A stretch of 64,000 nt of DNA, taken from assembly GCA_045542415.1 (NCBI GenBank), contig JAZQKZ010000003.1, positions 1-64,000 of the forward strand, given 5' to 3'. The DNA is from UMGS1958 sp045542415 (GTDB lineage Bacteria; Bacillota; Clostridia; UBA1381). Made by a program: the position numbers and the translations under genes. This document shows, in pieces, positions 26,178-36,046 of the stretch. Under the pieces are notes generated by a model, which did not search any database, had not been told where the DNA came from, and saw nothing but the letters and a program-made list of their open reading frames with translations. The stretch's first letter is position 1. Each line of letters starts with the position of its first letter.

Positions 26178-28601
26178 TTGGTTATAGATGTTATTATAAG
26201 CAATACGTCAAAAGCGGTTGACAAAGCATTTTCATATGCAGTTCCCTCAGAGCTTCATTCGGAAATTGAAATAGGCAGGCGTGTTATTGTACCTTTTGCA
26301 AGGGGTAACCGTGAAATAGAGGGATACTGCGTAGGCATACATGAAAATAAGTCTGAAAAGGGACTTAAAAGTGTTATGTACGTTGCTGACGAAAGACCTG
26401 CGTTTGACGAAAAGCTGCTTGAAACAATTGAATATATGCATGAAAGATATCTGTGCAGCTATTGTGATATAATTAATGCAGTTGTTCCGGCGGGTACGGG
26501 TATAAAAATGCATGAGTACCTGATTCTCAATAATACGGATGAGGAGCTTCTGGGTGTAAGAGCCAATATAGCAAAGGAGCTTGAAAAGCACGGCGGCGAG
26601 ATGGAGCGTCACGAGCTGTGCGGATGCTTTGAAAACTCAATAGCATCAACACTGCTGTCGATGCTGAAATCAGGAGAGCTGAGAAGAGAATTTCGCCCTG
26701 AAAGGGAGATAAAGGAACGCATTGTGAAAGGGGTACGTCCGATTGACACCTCGGACGAGGTGATGGATAACTTGATTCGTGTAGCCCCTGCACAGGCACG
26801 GATATTGGAATATTTAAAAAACAACGGAGAAACAGAACTGTCAGAGGTTCTTAAGGCAACTGCTGCTTCAAGAGGTTCGGTATTGCCTCTTGAGAGCAAG
26901 GGTCTGGTTGAAATTGTTGAGATTATAAAGGACAGAGACCCGTTTGCAGATATGCAGCTTGAGAAAACGGAGCCGATGGTGCCTACTGTTCAGCAAGGCA
27001 GTGCAATAGAAAGGCTTACGCAATGTATGGATAACGGCGGCGGTACTATTTTGCTTCACGGAGTTACGGGAAGCGGTAAAACCGAGGTATTTCTTCAGGC
27101 TATAGCCCATGCACTGAGTATCGGAAAAACAGCACTTGTGCTTGTTCCGGAGATATCACTTACTCCGCAGATGGTGTCAAGGTTCCTTGCAAGATTTTCG
27201 TCAAGGGTGGCTGTAATTCACAGCGGACTTTCAAAGGGTGAGAGATTTGACCAGTGGCGTAGAATTTATAACGGTGAGGCTGATATTGTAATAGGCGCAA
27301 GGAGTGCAGTGTTTGCTCCGCTTGATAATATAGGCATTATAATAATGGATGAGGAGCATTCGGAAAGCTATAAATCCGATATGTCGCCAAGATATCATGC
27401 AAGAGAGATTGCACAGTTCCGTGCGAAGCAGTACGGTGCGGCTGTTGTACTGGCATCGGCAACTCCGCTTGTGGAAAGCTATTATAAGGCTGCGAACGGA
27501 GAATATGAGCTTGTTGAAATGACAAAGCGAATAAACGAAGCGAAGCTTCCTCCGATTCATATCGCAGATATGCGTGATGAGCTTGCGGAGGGGAACAAAA
27601 GTATGTTTTCCAGAAGCCTTTATCGTGAGATGAAGAAAAATATTGAAAACGGTGAACAGACAATTCTTTTCCTTAACAGAAGAGGTTTTTCGACATTTGT
27701 CTCGTGCAGAAGCTGCGGATATACAGTACAGTGTCCGCAATGCAGTATTTCGCTTACATATCACAAGTACGACAATATGCTTAAATGTCATTACTGCGGA
27801 TATGTACGGGAAAATTACAGCATATGCCCCGAGTGCGGAAGCAGATATATAAGATTTTTCGGTGGCGGTACTCAAAGAGTAGAGGAAGAGGTTCATAGGC
27901 TGTTGCCGGGTGCATCCACTATAAGAATGGATGTTGATACAACGGGAAAAAAGCAATCGCATGAAAAGCTTCTTGAGAAATTTGACAAGGAAAAGGTAGA
28001 TGTTCTTGTAGGAACACAAATGATAGCAAAGGGTCTTGATTTTGAAAATGTCACATTGGTGGGTGCAGTCAGCGCAGACACAATGCTGCATATGAACGAT
28101 TTCCGTTCCTCGGAAAGAACATTTTCAATGCTGGAGCAGGTTACGGGCAGAGCAGGCAGAGGTAAAAAAGCCGGAAGAGCAGTTATTCAGACATATAATC
28201 CCGAAGCGGAAGCAATAACCCGTGTGGCAGTACATGATTATTATAACTTCTATAAGGGAGAAATAGAACAGCGAAAGCTTATGGGTTATCCGCCGTTCGC
28301 AAAGATGATAGTGATTTTGTTTTCGGGAACGGTTGCAAAAAACGTAAGCTGGTGTGCATCGTATTTCAGAAAGAGTCTTGGAGAATTAAAAGAGCTTGAT
28401 GAAACGGTTCAGATACTCGGACCTGTTGCATCGTCATTATCAAGAATAAATAATAAATATCGTTATCAGATGATTATTAAATGCTTGGATGACGATATAT
28501 TTAATGTGAAATTGAAAAAAGCGATGGATGCTTGCCGAAAGCATGAGGATTATAAGCAGGTATCGATTGTTATAGATAAAAATCCGAATATGATTGGTTA
28601 A
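26178..28601 (+). CDS. priA: Primosomal protein N' (replication restart helicase PriA)
   Basis: An 807-residue superfamily 2 DNA helicase that reloads the replisome at stalled forks. N-terminal DNA-binding domain about 1-110; Walker A GVTGSGKTEV near 295-304; DEEH box near 391; a zinc-binding block of eight cysteines in four C-x2-C pairs between about 510 and 555 (CRSCG, CPQC, CHYCG, CPECG); helicase motifs GTQMIAKGLDFENV and QVTGRAGRG. The start is TTG with GGGAGA upstream. Ten bases separate it from def. Confidence 0.96.
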   Translation: MVIDVIISNTSKAVDKAFSYAVPSELHSEIEIGRRVIVPFARGNREIEGYCVGIHENKSEKGLKSVMYVADERPAFDEKLLETIEYMHERYLCSYCDIINAVVPAGTGIKMHEYLILNNTDEELLGVRANIAKELEKHGGEMERHELCGCFENSIASTLLSMLKSGELRREFRPEREIKERIVKGVRPIDTSDEVMDNLIRVAPAQARILEYLKNNGETELSEVLKATAASRGSVLPLESKGLVEIVEIIKDRDPFADMQLEKTEPMVPTVQQGSAIERLTQCMDNGGGTILLHGVTGSGKTEVFLQAIAHALSIGKTALVLVPEISLTPQMVSRFLARFSSRVAVIHSGLSKGERFDQWRRIYNGEADIVIGARSAVFAPLDNIGIIIMDEEHSESYKSDMSPRYHAREIAQFRAKQYGAAVVLASATPLVESYYKAANGEYELVEMTKRINEAKLPPIHIADMRDELAEGNKSMFSRSLYREMKKNIENGEQTILFLNRRGFSTFVSCRSCGYTVQCPQCSISLTYHKYDNMLKCHYCGYVRENYSICPECGSRYIRFFGGGTQRVEEEVHRLLPGASTIRMDVDTTGKKQSHEKLLEKFDKEKVDVLVGTQMIAKGLDFENVTLVGAVSADTMLHMNDFRSSERTFSMLEQVTGRAGRGKKAGRAVIQTYNPEAEAITRVAVHDYYNFYKGEIEQRKLMGYPPFAKMIVILFSGTVAKNVSWCASYFRKSLGELKELDETVQILGPVASSLSRINNKYRYQMIIKCLDDDIFNVKLKKAMDACRKHEDYKQVSIVIDKNPNMIG

Positions 28602-28610
28602 GGTGATATT

Positions 28611-29066
28611 ATGGCAATAAGAGAAATCAGATTAGAGGGCGATGAAATACTTGCAGAGGTATGCAAGCCTGTCAAGGTTTTTGACCGCAAGCTTCATATA
28701 TTGCTTGATGATATGTATGAAACAATGACAAAGCAGGATGGAGTAGGTCTTGCGGCACCGCAGGTGGGAATTTTAAAGCGTGCGGTGATTATAGATGTCG
28801 GAGACGGAGTTATTGAGATGATTAACCCCGAAATACTTGAAACTGACGGAGTGCAGAACGGTCCTGAGGGTTGTCTCAGTGTTCCGGGTGTTTTCGGTGA
28901 GGTTGAGCGTCCGATGTATGTTAAAGCAAAGGCTCAGGACAGAGACGGAAATTGGTTTGAAATAGAGGGCGAGGAGCTTCTTGCAAGAGCAATCTGCCAC
29001 GAATGTGAGCATCTTGAAGGAAAGTTATTCAGAGAAAGAGTAACAGTTTATCTGGAAAAGGAGTAA
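28611..29066 (+). CDS. def: Peptide deformylase
   Basis: A 151-residue metalloenzyme removing the formyl group from nascent proteins. All three family motifs are present: GVGLAAPQVG (motif 1), EGCLSVPG (motif 2, metal-binding Cys) and HECEHLEG (motif 3, the HExxH metal site). Length is typical of type 1 enzymes. AAGGTGATATT precedes the ATG. The stop is one base before the fmt start, the usual def-fmt pairing. Confidence 0.97.
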   Translation: MAIREIRLEGDEILAEVCKPVKVFDRKLHILLDDMYETMTKQDGVGLAAPQVGILKRAVIIDVGDGVIEMINPEILETDGVQNGPEGCLSVPGVFGEVERPMYVKAKAQDRDGNWFEIEGEELLARAICHECEHLEGKLFRERVTVYLEKE

Positions 29067-29067
29067 T

Positions 29068-29991
29068 ATGCGTATATTATTTATGGGTACGCCGGACTTT
29101 GCGGCGGCGGTACTTAATTCAATGGTAAGTGCCGGATTCAATGTGGTAGGAGCTGTATCACAGCCTGATAAGCCAAAGGGCAGAGGTCATAAGATGGTTC
29201 CGACCGATGTAAAGGTTGCGGCAGAGGCGGCAAACATTCCTGTATATCAGCCTGAAACGCTGAAAAACGGTGAGCTTAAGCCGATACTTGATGAGCTTGT
29301 ACCGGATGTTATAGTGGTAGCGGCATACGGTAAAATTTTACCTCCGTATATTATAGAATATCCCAAATACGGCTGTCTTAATGTCCACGCATCGCTGCTT
29401 CCTAAGTACAGAGGTGCAGCACCCATTCAGCGTGCGATTATAAGCGGAGATAAAACAACGGGTGTTACTATCATGCAGATGGATAATGGTCTTGATACGG
29501 GCGATATGCTGTTAAAGACAGAAACAGAAATTGGAGTATATGAGACTGCGGAGCAGCTGTTTGAGCGTCTGTCCGTGATGGGTGGCGAGCTGCTTAATGA
29601 GGCAATAAGAAATATAGATTCGCTTGTTCCTGAAAAGCAGAATGAGGCTGAAGCTACCTATGCACCCAAAATCGGGCGTGAAGACGGAAAAATAGACTGG
29701 TCAAAAAGTGCAGATGAAATCTCAAAGCTTATCTGCGGAATGTATTCATGGCCTTTGGCATATACTCTTTACAAGGGTGAAGTTTTAAAAATTGCCGAGG
29801 CGGTGAAGTACGAGACTTCGGGTGAACCGGGCAAAATAATAGAGCTTCGCAAGAATGAGGGACTTCTGGTTGCCTGCGGTGAGGGTGCTATATGCATAAA
29901 AACAGCACAGTTTGCCGGTAGCCGAAGAATGAACGTAGAGGATTATGCAAGGGGACACGAGATAGAAATCGGTGTCGTTTTAGGTGACTAA
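29068..29991 (+). CDS. fmt: Methionyl-tRNA formyltransferase
   Basis: A 307-residue enzyme formylating initiator Met-tRNA with 10-formyl-tetrahydrofolate. MRILFMGTPDFAAAVL, QPDKPKGRG and the catalytic region NVHASLLPKYRGAAPIQ are present, and the C-terminal tRNA-binding domain is complete. Works in sequence with def. An AAAAGGAG lies just before the ATG, inside the end of def. Eleven bases separate it from the next gene. Confidence 0.97.
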   Translation: MRILFMGTPDFAAAVLNSMVSAGFNVVGAVSQPDKPKGRGHKMVPTDVKVAAEAANIPVYQPETLKNGELKPILDELVPDVIVVAAYGKILPPYIIEYPKYGCLNVHASLLPKYRGAAPIQRAIISGDKTTGVTIMQMDNGLDTGDMLLKTETEIGVYETAEQLFERLSVMGGELLNEAIRNIDSLVPEKQNEAEATYAPKIGREDGKIDWSKSADEISKLICGMYSWPLAYTLYKGEVLKIAEAVKYETSGEPGKIIELRKNEGLLVACGEGAICIKTAQFAGSRRMNVEDYARGHEIEIGVVLGD

Positions 29992-30002
29992 GGAGGTACG
30001 TT

Positions 30003-30689
30003 ATGTACTATTATTATGATTATACCTATATTTTAGTTATTATTGGATTCGTATTGACATTATTTGCATCATTCGGAGTAAATGCGACCTTTAATAAATA
30101 TAAGGACGTGACGAACAGGCACGGAATGACAGGTGCAATGGCGGCAAGAAGAATACTTGACGCAAACGGACTTCATCATGTACAGATTGTAAGAATTGCA
30201 GGAAATCTTACGGATAACTATAATCCGTCAACAAAGATAGTAAGTCTTTCAGATGCAACATATGATTCAACCTCGGTTGCGGCAATAGGTGTTGCCGCAC
30301 ACGAGTGCGGACATGCTGTTCAGCATCAGACGGGCTATGCACCTATAAAGGTGAGAAACGGAATATATCCTGTTGTAAGAATAGGAAATATGTTTTCAAT
30401 GCCGTTATTCATTATAGGATTGTTCCTTGGCTTGGGAGACCTTGCAATGCTTGGTGCGCTTCTCTTCGGACTTGTGCTTGTATTCCAGGTGGTTACACTT
30501 CCGGTAGAGTTTAACGCAAGCTCAAGAGCGATAAGAACTCTTGAGGGAATGTATATGCTTGACGAGGATGAAATAAAGGGTGCAAAAAAGGTATTAAAAG
30601 CGGCGGCTATGACATATGTAGCGGCAGCTGCCTCGACAGCATTGCAGTTTATGAGACTTGTAATGCTTGCAAACCGCAGACGTGATTAA
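30003..30689 (+). CDS. yugP: YugP-type membrane zinc metallopeptidase
   Basis: A 228-residue membrane protein of the Zn_peptidase_2 family. One N-terminal transmembrane helix, the zinc site AAHECGHAVQHQ near residue 98, and two further hydrophobic segments (about 130-165) are visible. Substrates are unknown. Its location between fmt and rsmB is common in Clostridia and differs from Bacillus, where fmt is followed directly by rsmB. AAGGAGGTACGTT precedes the ATG. Confidence 0.9.
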   Translation: MYYYYDYTYILVIIGFVLTLFASFGVNATFNKYKDVTNRHGMTGAMAARRILDANGLHHVQIVRIAGNLTDNYNPSTKIVSLSDATYDSTSVAAIGVAAHECGHAVQHQTGYAPIKVRNGIYPVVRIGNMFSMPLFIIGLFLGLGDLAMLGALLFGLVLVFQVVTLPVEFNASSRAIRTLEGMYMLDEDEIKGAKKVLKAAAMTYVAAAASTALQFMRLVMLANRRRD

Positions 30690-30712
30690 ATTGAAAAAGG
30701 AGAGAATAAGCT

Positions 30713-31972
30713 TTGAATGTACGGGAGTTGGCTGTAAAGACACTGTATGAAATTGAATATAACGGTGCTTTTTCAAATATTGCCGTAAAAGATGCTCTGT
30801 CGGCAAATGCTCTGACAAAGCAGGAAAAAGATTTCTTTACGCACCTTGTATATGGTACTATCGACAAAAAAATTACACTTGATTATGTTATCGGCAGGCT
30901 TTCAAAGGTAAAGCTTAAGAAAATATCAAAGTTTATTCTCATAATTTTACGGCTTGGCATATATCAGCTGAAATTTATGGATTCAGTTCCTGAAAGTGCA
31001 GCAGTGAACGAGAGTGTGAAGCTTGCAAGGCGTTACGGACATAGTGCGTCGGCGGGTTTTGTGAACGGATTGCTGCGTAATTCATCAAAAACAGAAATAT
31101 TATATCCTGAGGACAAGACAGAGTACTTGTCCGTAAGATATTCATTTCCGTTGTATATGTGTGATAAATGGATAAAGGATTTCGGGTTTGAATTTACTGA
31201 GAATATGATGATGGCGTTTGAAAAGCCGGCAAGTCTTATTTTAAGGGCAAATATTCTTAAAACAACTCCTGAAGAGCTTGTGAAGCTGCTTGCTGAAAAG
31301 GGGATTGAAGCAACGGTAAATGACGGAGCAGTGATATCAGGTGGCTTTGATATTGCCGCTGATGAGCTGTATAAAAAAGGCTATTACACTGTTCAGGATA
31401 AAGCCGCAATGCAGCCGGCGTTAATAATTGCTCCGAATGCCGGAGAAAAAGTCATAGATATGTGTGCAGCTCCGGGCGGTAAAACAACGCATATGGCAGA
31501 GCTTATGAATAACAGCGGTAAAATCACGGCGTTTGATATTTATGAGCATAAAATTGAACTGATAAGAAAGAATGCCGCAAGACTTGGCATTGATATAATA
31601 GACGCACAGGTTAATGATGCGTCGGTGTATTGTGAGGAATATGCACAAACAGCTGATAAGGTGTTGTGTGATGTGCCTTGTACGGGAACGGGAATAATCG
31701 GCAGAAAACCGGATATAAAGCATAACCGCCGTGAGGACGGTGAAATAACTGTTATACAGAAAAAAATTCTTGAAAACGGTGCGAAATATCTGAAAAATGG
31801 CGGCGAACTGTTATATTCAACCTGTTCTGTTGAAAAGGAAGAAAATGAAGCGGTCGTTAATGCATTTTTAGCAGAAAACGGCGGATTTAATAAGGTATAT
31901 GAAAAGACATATTATCCCCATATTGACGGATGTGACGGATTTTATGTGTGTAAGTTAAAGAAAACTGAATAA
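30713..31972 (+). CDS. rsmB: 16S rRNA (cytosine-967 C5)-methyltransferase RsmB
   Basis: A 419-residue enzyme with an N-terminal NusB-like RNA-binding domain (about 1-130) and a C-terminal Rossmann methyltransferase. MCAAPGGKTTHMAE (about 251) binds S-adenosylmethionine; DVPCTGTGIIGRKPD contains one catalytic cysteine and YSTCSVEKEENE the other. The start is TTG with AAAGGAGAG upstream. Its stop codon overlaps the left arm of an inverted-repeat element. Confidence 0.95.
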   Translation: MNVRELAVKTLYEIEYNGAFSNIAVKDALSANALTKQEKDFFTHLVYGTIDKKITLDYVIGRLSKVKLKKISKFILIILRLGIYQLKFMDSVPESAAVNESVKLARRYGHSASAGFVNGLLRNSSKTEILYPEDKTEYLSVRYSFPLYMCDKWIKDFGFEFTENMMMAFEKPASLILRANILKTTPEELVKLLAEKGIEATVNDGAVISGGFDIAADELYKKGYYTVQDKAAMQPALIIAPNAGEKVIDMCAAPGGKTTHMAELMNNSGKITAFDIYEHKIELIRKNAARLGIDIIDAQVNDASVYCEEYAQTADKVLCDVPCTGTGIIGRKPDIKHNRREDGEITVIQKKILENGAKYLKNGGELLYSTCSVEKEENEAVVNAFLAENGGFNKVYEKTYYPHIDGCDGFYVCKLKKTE

Positions 31973-32053
31973 ATTTCCGCAACTCGCTATTTTTCAAGGC
32001 TCGGAGTACCACCGTACGCCGTCACCTTTCAAAACAGAAATCTGCGAAAATTT
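31971..32053. repeat. 83-bp inverted-repeat (MITE-like) element between rsmB and rlmN
   Basis: The only gap of more than 35 bases in the block between priA and thiI is filled by a sequence bounded by AAATTTCCGCA (31971-31981) and TGCGAAAATTT (32043-32053), inverted repeats of 11 bp with one mismatch. Inside lies a compact hairpin, GGAGTAC-CACC-GTACGCC (32003-32020). The left arm includes the last two bases of the rsmB stop. There is no coding frame. A small non-autonomous mobile element or an extragenic palindromic repeat would look like this; I saw no second copy in the window. Confidence 0.45.
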
Positions 32054-32079
32054 CTTTTGGTTTTAAGTGGAAGATAGAA

Positions 32080-33108
32080 ATGATTGATTTAAAGGATTTT
32101 GAGTATAGTGAGCTTATAGCATATTTAAAGGAGCTTGGTGAGCCAAAGTTCCGTGCAGAGCAGATATTTTCATGGCTTCATAAGGGCGTGGAGAGCTATG
32201 ATGAGATGACAAATCTCTCAAAAGCTACCCGTGAAAAGCTTAGTGAAGTTAGCTATGTTTCGACGCTTAAAATTCGGGAAAAGCTTGTTTCAAAGCTTGA
32301 CGGAACAGTGAAATATCTGTTTGAGCTTCCCGACGGAAATTGCATTGAAAGTGTCGTGATGAGATATCATCACGGACTTACAATATGTATATCATCACAG
32401 GTGGGATGCAGAATGGGCTGTAAGTTCTGTGCGTCAACTATTGGCGGATTAAACCGTTCATTGACGGCAGGAGAGATACTTAATCAGGTGATATTTGCAC
32501 AAAAGGATGTAGGTGAGCGTATTTCCAATATTGTAATAATGGGAATAGGAGAGCCTATGGATAATTACGATAATATAATTAAATTTCTCCATAATGTAAA
32601 TCATGAAAAGGGTCTTAACATAGGCTATAGGCATATTACGCTTTCAAGCTGCGGTGTTGTTCCGGGAATAAAAAAGCTTGCAGAGGAGAAATTACCCATT
32701 ACACTGGCGATTTCACTTCACGCACCTAATGATGAGATTCGTGATTCTATAATGCCGGTAAACAGAAAATGGAAGATTAAGGAGCTTATGGAGGTATGTC
32801 GGGAGTATGTAAATACTACCGGTAGGAGAATAACCTTTGAGTATTCACTTATTCACGGAGTAAACGATTCTCCGGAGCAGGCAAGAGAGCTTGCAAAGCT
32901 TATACGCCCGATTCACGGTCATGTGAACCTTATACCGGTAAATAAGGTGGAGGAGCGTGACTATCATAAGGGAAGTGCAGAGGAGATTCGTGCTTTTTGT
33001 GAGCTGTTAGGCTCGCTGGGCATAAATGCGTCGGTAAGACGTGAGCTGGGCAGTGACATCAGTGCGTCCTGCGGACAGCTCAGAAAGAAAGTTATAGATA
33101 AAGGGTAG
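32080..33108 (+). CDS. rlmN: Dual-specificity 23S rRNA / tRNA adenine C2-methyltransferase RlmN
   Basis: A 342-residue radical-SAM enzyme methylating A2503 of 23S rRNA and A37 of some tRNAs. The iron-sulfur motif C-x3-C-x2-C is at residues 110, 114 and 117 (CRMGCKFC). MGIGEPMDNYDN and the C-terminal ISASCGQL region with the second catalytic cysteine are present. The ribosome site is weak (GGAAGA), and the 107-base gap before it contains the inverted-repeat element. Confidence 0.96.
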   Translation: MIDLKDFEYSELIAYLKELGEPKFRAEQIFSWLHKGVESYDEMTNLSKATREKLSEVSYVSTLKIREKLVSKLDGTVKYLFELPDGNCIESVVMRYHHGLTICISSQVGCRMGCKFCASTIGGLNRSLTAGEILNQVIFAQKDVGERISNIVIMGIGEPMDNYDNIIKFLHNVNHEKGLNIGYRHITLSSCGVVPGIKKLAEEKLPITLAISLHAPNDEIRDSIMPVNRKWKIKELMEVCREYVNTTGRRITFEYSLIHGVNDSPEQARELAKLIRPIHGHVNLIPVNKVEERDYHKGSAEEIRAFCELLGSLGINASVRRELGSDISASCGQLRKKVIDKG

Positions 33109-33118
33109 GTGACAGGAA

Positions 33119-33844
33119 ATGCAGTACGGTGCAGTTAGTGACATCGGAAAAATACGAAAAATTAACGAAGACAATTATTACATAGGAACAAATGCAGAAT
33201 TTCCGTACGTTATTGTTGCCGACGGAATGGGAGGACATCAGGCAGGCGAGGTTGCCAGCATGATGGCTGTGGATATAATAAGTAATAATCTTGCCAACAA
33301 TCTGGATACCCGACTTGATTATGTAGAGGTTTCAGAAGTTATACGCAAGGCATTTATCAGTGCAAACAGTATAATATACAGCTACTCCGACCAGAATTAT
33401 AAACGTGCGGTTATGGGAACTACAGCAACATTGGCAATGGTATATGACGGCAAGCTTATAACAGCACATGTGGGCGATTCGAGAGCCTATAAAATAGATG
33501 AATATTCAATTGACCAGATTACGCGTGACCACTCCTATGTACAGGAGCTGGTAAACATGGGGAAGCTTACGCCGTATGAGGCTAAGCATAACCCCAAGAA
33601 AAATTATATCATGCGTGCAATGGGAGCAGAGGAGACTATAAAGGTAGATATAGGAATAATACCCTATAACGGTGAAAAGCTTCTTTTATGTTCAGACGGA
33701 CTTTCAAATCTGGTAGAGGATGATGAAATATTTAATTATGTAAAATACTCAGACGATTTGCAGACAGCAGTGCAGAAGCTGGTTGATCTGGCAAATCTGC
33801 GAGGCGGTACAGATAATATAACGGCAGCAGTAATCGAGTGCTGA
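33119..33844 (+). CDS. prpC: PP2C-type Ser/Thr phosphatase (PrpC/Stp)
   Basis: A 241-residue metal-dependent phosphatase that reverses phosphorylation by PrkC, encoded next. Metal-binding acidic motifs are visible: NEDNYY near the start, VADGMGGHQAGE (about 32), GTTATLAMV, AHVGDSRAY and LLCSDGLSNLVED, with GGTDNITAAVI at the end. Length is normal. AGGTGACAGG precedes the ATG. The PrpC-PrkC-RsgA order is conserved across Firmicutes. Confidence 0.96.
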   Translation: MQYGAVSDIGKIRKINEDNYYIGTNAEFPYVIVADGMGGHQAGEVASMMAVDIISNNLANNLDTRLDYVEVSEVIRKAFISANSIIYSYSDQNYKRAVMGTTATLAMVYDGKLITAHVGDSRAYKIDEYSIDQITRDHSYVQELVNMGKLTPYEAKHNPKKNYIMRAMGAEETIKVDIGIIPYNGEKLLLCSDGLSNLVEDDEIFNYVKYSDDLQTAVQKLVDLANLRGGTDNITAAVIEC

Positions 33845-33877
33845 AATATGGCATAAGCCGGAAAGGAATACTAAATT

Positions 33878-36046
33878 ATGAACAGTGATAATCTCATTGG
33901 AAATATACTAAGCGGAAGATATGATGTTATCGAGAAAATCGGTGCAGGCGGAATGGCTTCCGTATATAAAGCGAAAGATACACTTCTCAATCGTTACGTT
34001 GCCGTAAAGGTACTTCGCGAATCTCTTGAGGGTGAGAAAAATATAGTAACAAACTTCATTAAAGAGGCACAGTCGGCCGCGAGTCTTACTCACGGAAATA
34101 TCGTATCGGTATTTGATGTTGGCGAGGATGACGGTGTAAATTACATGGTCATGGAGCTGGTTGACGGACGAACCTTAAAGGAATACATAAAGGAAAAGGG
34201 CGCACTTCCCTGGCAGGAGGCATGCGATTACTGTATTCAGATAGGTCAGGGTCTTAATGAAGCGCATACGAATAATATAATTCACAGGGACATAAAGCCG
34301 CAGAATATTATAATGACGCAGGATAAGACCATGAAGGTAACAGACTTCGGTATTGCGAAGGCGCTCAGCTCAGACACAACAATTGTCGGCGGTACTGCAC
34401 TCGGCTCGGTTCACTATATATCACCTGAACAGGCAAGAGGCGGATTTACTGACGCACGTTCGGATATTTATTCTTTGGGTATAGTACTCTATGAGCTTCT
34501 TACCGGTAAGGTTCCGTTTGACGGTGATACAGCCGTTTCGGTAGCACTTATGCATCTTGAAAAGGAGCCTATCAATGTAAAGTGCGTCAATATAGATATT
34601 CCGCAGGATCTTGCATATGTAACTATGAAAGCGATTGCAAAGGAGCAGGCAAAGCGTTATCAGACGGTGGCACAGATGCTTGAGGATCTTCACGCGGTTC
34701 TGGCAGACGAGCCGTTAGTAAGTAAGGATGCCATGAAAGCACCGGATAAGGTGATAGGTGAAGAGGATGAATACGGAGCTTTATCATATGATGATTATGA
34801 CGAAGACGATTACGCGGACGAATATGTTGATGACTATGCGGACGAGTATGATGACGACTACGAAGAAGCAGTGAGCCGTAAATCAAAAAAGAAAGCCAAG
34901 AAAACAAAAAAGGAAAAGAAAAACAAGAAATCAAAGAAGAATAAAAAGACTCCTCAGCAGAAAAAAGCTGACAGACTTGCAACTCTTCTTGCACTTGCAA
35001 CCGTATTATTATTTGTAATAGCGGCAATAGGAACATATTTCATAATGAATATGGCAAGAGATGTTTCGATTCCGGATGTAACCAATATGACTCTTGAAGA
35101 AGCAACGGATGAGATTGTAGAGAAAGGGTTAAAGGTTGCGGATGAAATCGAATATTCAATTTCTGACTCTACAGAGGAGGGAAGAGTAATAACACAAAGT
35201 CCGGAAGCCGGTAAGAGAATCAGAAAAGGCGATGACGTATCGCTTGTAGTTTCAATCGGAACATCCGGCGGTGATATTTCTGTTCCTGATGTAACAAAGA
35301 TGACCTTTGAAGAGGCTATTAATAAGATTTCAGATAAGGGACTAAACTATGCAGTCCTTGAAGAGTATTCGGACGATATAGAAGAGGGAAAGGTTATAAG
35401 ACAAACTCCGCTTAAGGGAACAAAGCTTAATGAGGATGACATAGTAACTCTTCATATCAGTAAGGGCAAGGAGACTGTTCAGGCAACTAAGGTACCGGAG
35501 GCTGCAAAGGTTGAGGTTCCGTCGCTTAACGGTGAGGGAAAAGAAGGAGCTGAGGCAAAGCTTCAGGCTGTAGGACTTACAATTGGCGGTGTAACATATA
35601 AGCCGTCAGGTGCAGCGGAGGGACTTATTATTTCGCAGAGTCCGCAGGCAGGCAAAATGGTAGAGCGTGGCGGTGTTGTAAACATAGTAATTTCACGCGG
35701 TCAGAGTGAGGCAACTACTGAGCCTGAAAATAATACAGATACAGCGGAAACTGAGAAACCTAAAGCAGATAACGGAACGGCTCCGGAGGCTGATATAGAA
35801 GACACACAAAGCAGTGGTACAACGTCAGCAAATACAGGAGCAAAGAGCTTTACTGTAAAGATTCCTGATGCAGCGGGTGACACAGTAAATGTTGAAATAG
35901 TAGCAAACGGAAGAACCATCCATAATGCTCTTCATAATAAGAGTGAGGGTTCGGTGACTGTTGAAATAAACGGAACAGGCACTGTATCGGTACAGGCATA
36001 TATAGACGGTTCGAAGGTATCAGATAAGACGGTGGAATTTGAATAA
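33878..36046 (+). CDS. prkC: PASTA-domain Ser/Thr protein kinase PrkC
   Basis: A 722-residue membrane kinase sensing muropeptides or lipid II. Kinase domain about 12-275: glycine loop IGAGGMASVYKAKD, VAVKVL lysine, catalytic IIHRDIKPQN (about 134-143), DFGIAKAL. Then an unusual linker (about 290-365), first almost purely Asp/Glu/Tyr and then Lys-rich. One transmembrane helix (about 368-393), three PASTA repeats (about 397-465, 466-535 and 545-605), and a C-terminal Thr/Glu-rich stretch ending in a small beta domain (to 722). Overlaps rsgA by one base (TAATG). Confidence 0.95.
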   Translation: MNSDNLIGNILSGRYDVIEKIGAGGMASVYKAKDTLLNRYVAVKVLRESLEGEKNIVTNFIKEAQSAASLTHGNIVSVFDVGEDDGVNYMVMELVDGRTLKEYIKEKGALPWQEACDYCIQIGQGLNEAHTNNIIHRDIKPQNIIMTQDKTMKVTDFGIAKALSSDTTIVGGTALGSVHYISPEQARGGFTDARSDIYSLGIVLYELLTGKVPFDGDTAVSVALMHLEKEPINVKCVNIDIPQDLAYVTMKAIAKEQAKRYQTVAQMLEDLHAVLADEPLVSKDAMKAPDKVIGEEDEYGALSYDDYDEDDYADEYVDDYADEYDDDYEEAVSRKSKKKAKKTKKEKKNKKSKKNKKTPQQKKADRLATLLALATVLLFVIAAIGTYFIMNMARDVSIPDVTNMTLEEATDEIVEKGLKVADEIEYSISDSTEEGRVITQSPEAGKRIRKGDDVSLVVSIGTSGGDISVPDVTKMTFEEAINKISDKGLNYAVLEEYSDDIEEGKVIRQTPLKGTKLNEDDIVTLHISKGKETVQATKVPEAAKVEVPSLNGEGKEGAEAKLQAVGLTIGGVTYKPSGAAEGLIISQSPQAGKMVERGGVVNIVISRGQSEATTEPENNTDTAETEKPKADNGTAPEADIEDTQSSGTTSANTGAKSFTVKIPDAAGDTVNVEIVANGRTIHNALHNKSEGSVTVEINGTGTVSVQAYIDGSKVSDKTVEFE

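Noticed and set aside
27231..28091. Open frame of 286 codons on the minus strand inside priA
   Set aside because: It is antisense to a fully conserved helicase gene, has no ribosome site and its composition (many His, Cys, Tyr) is that of a shadow frame.
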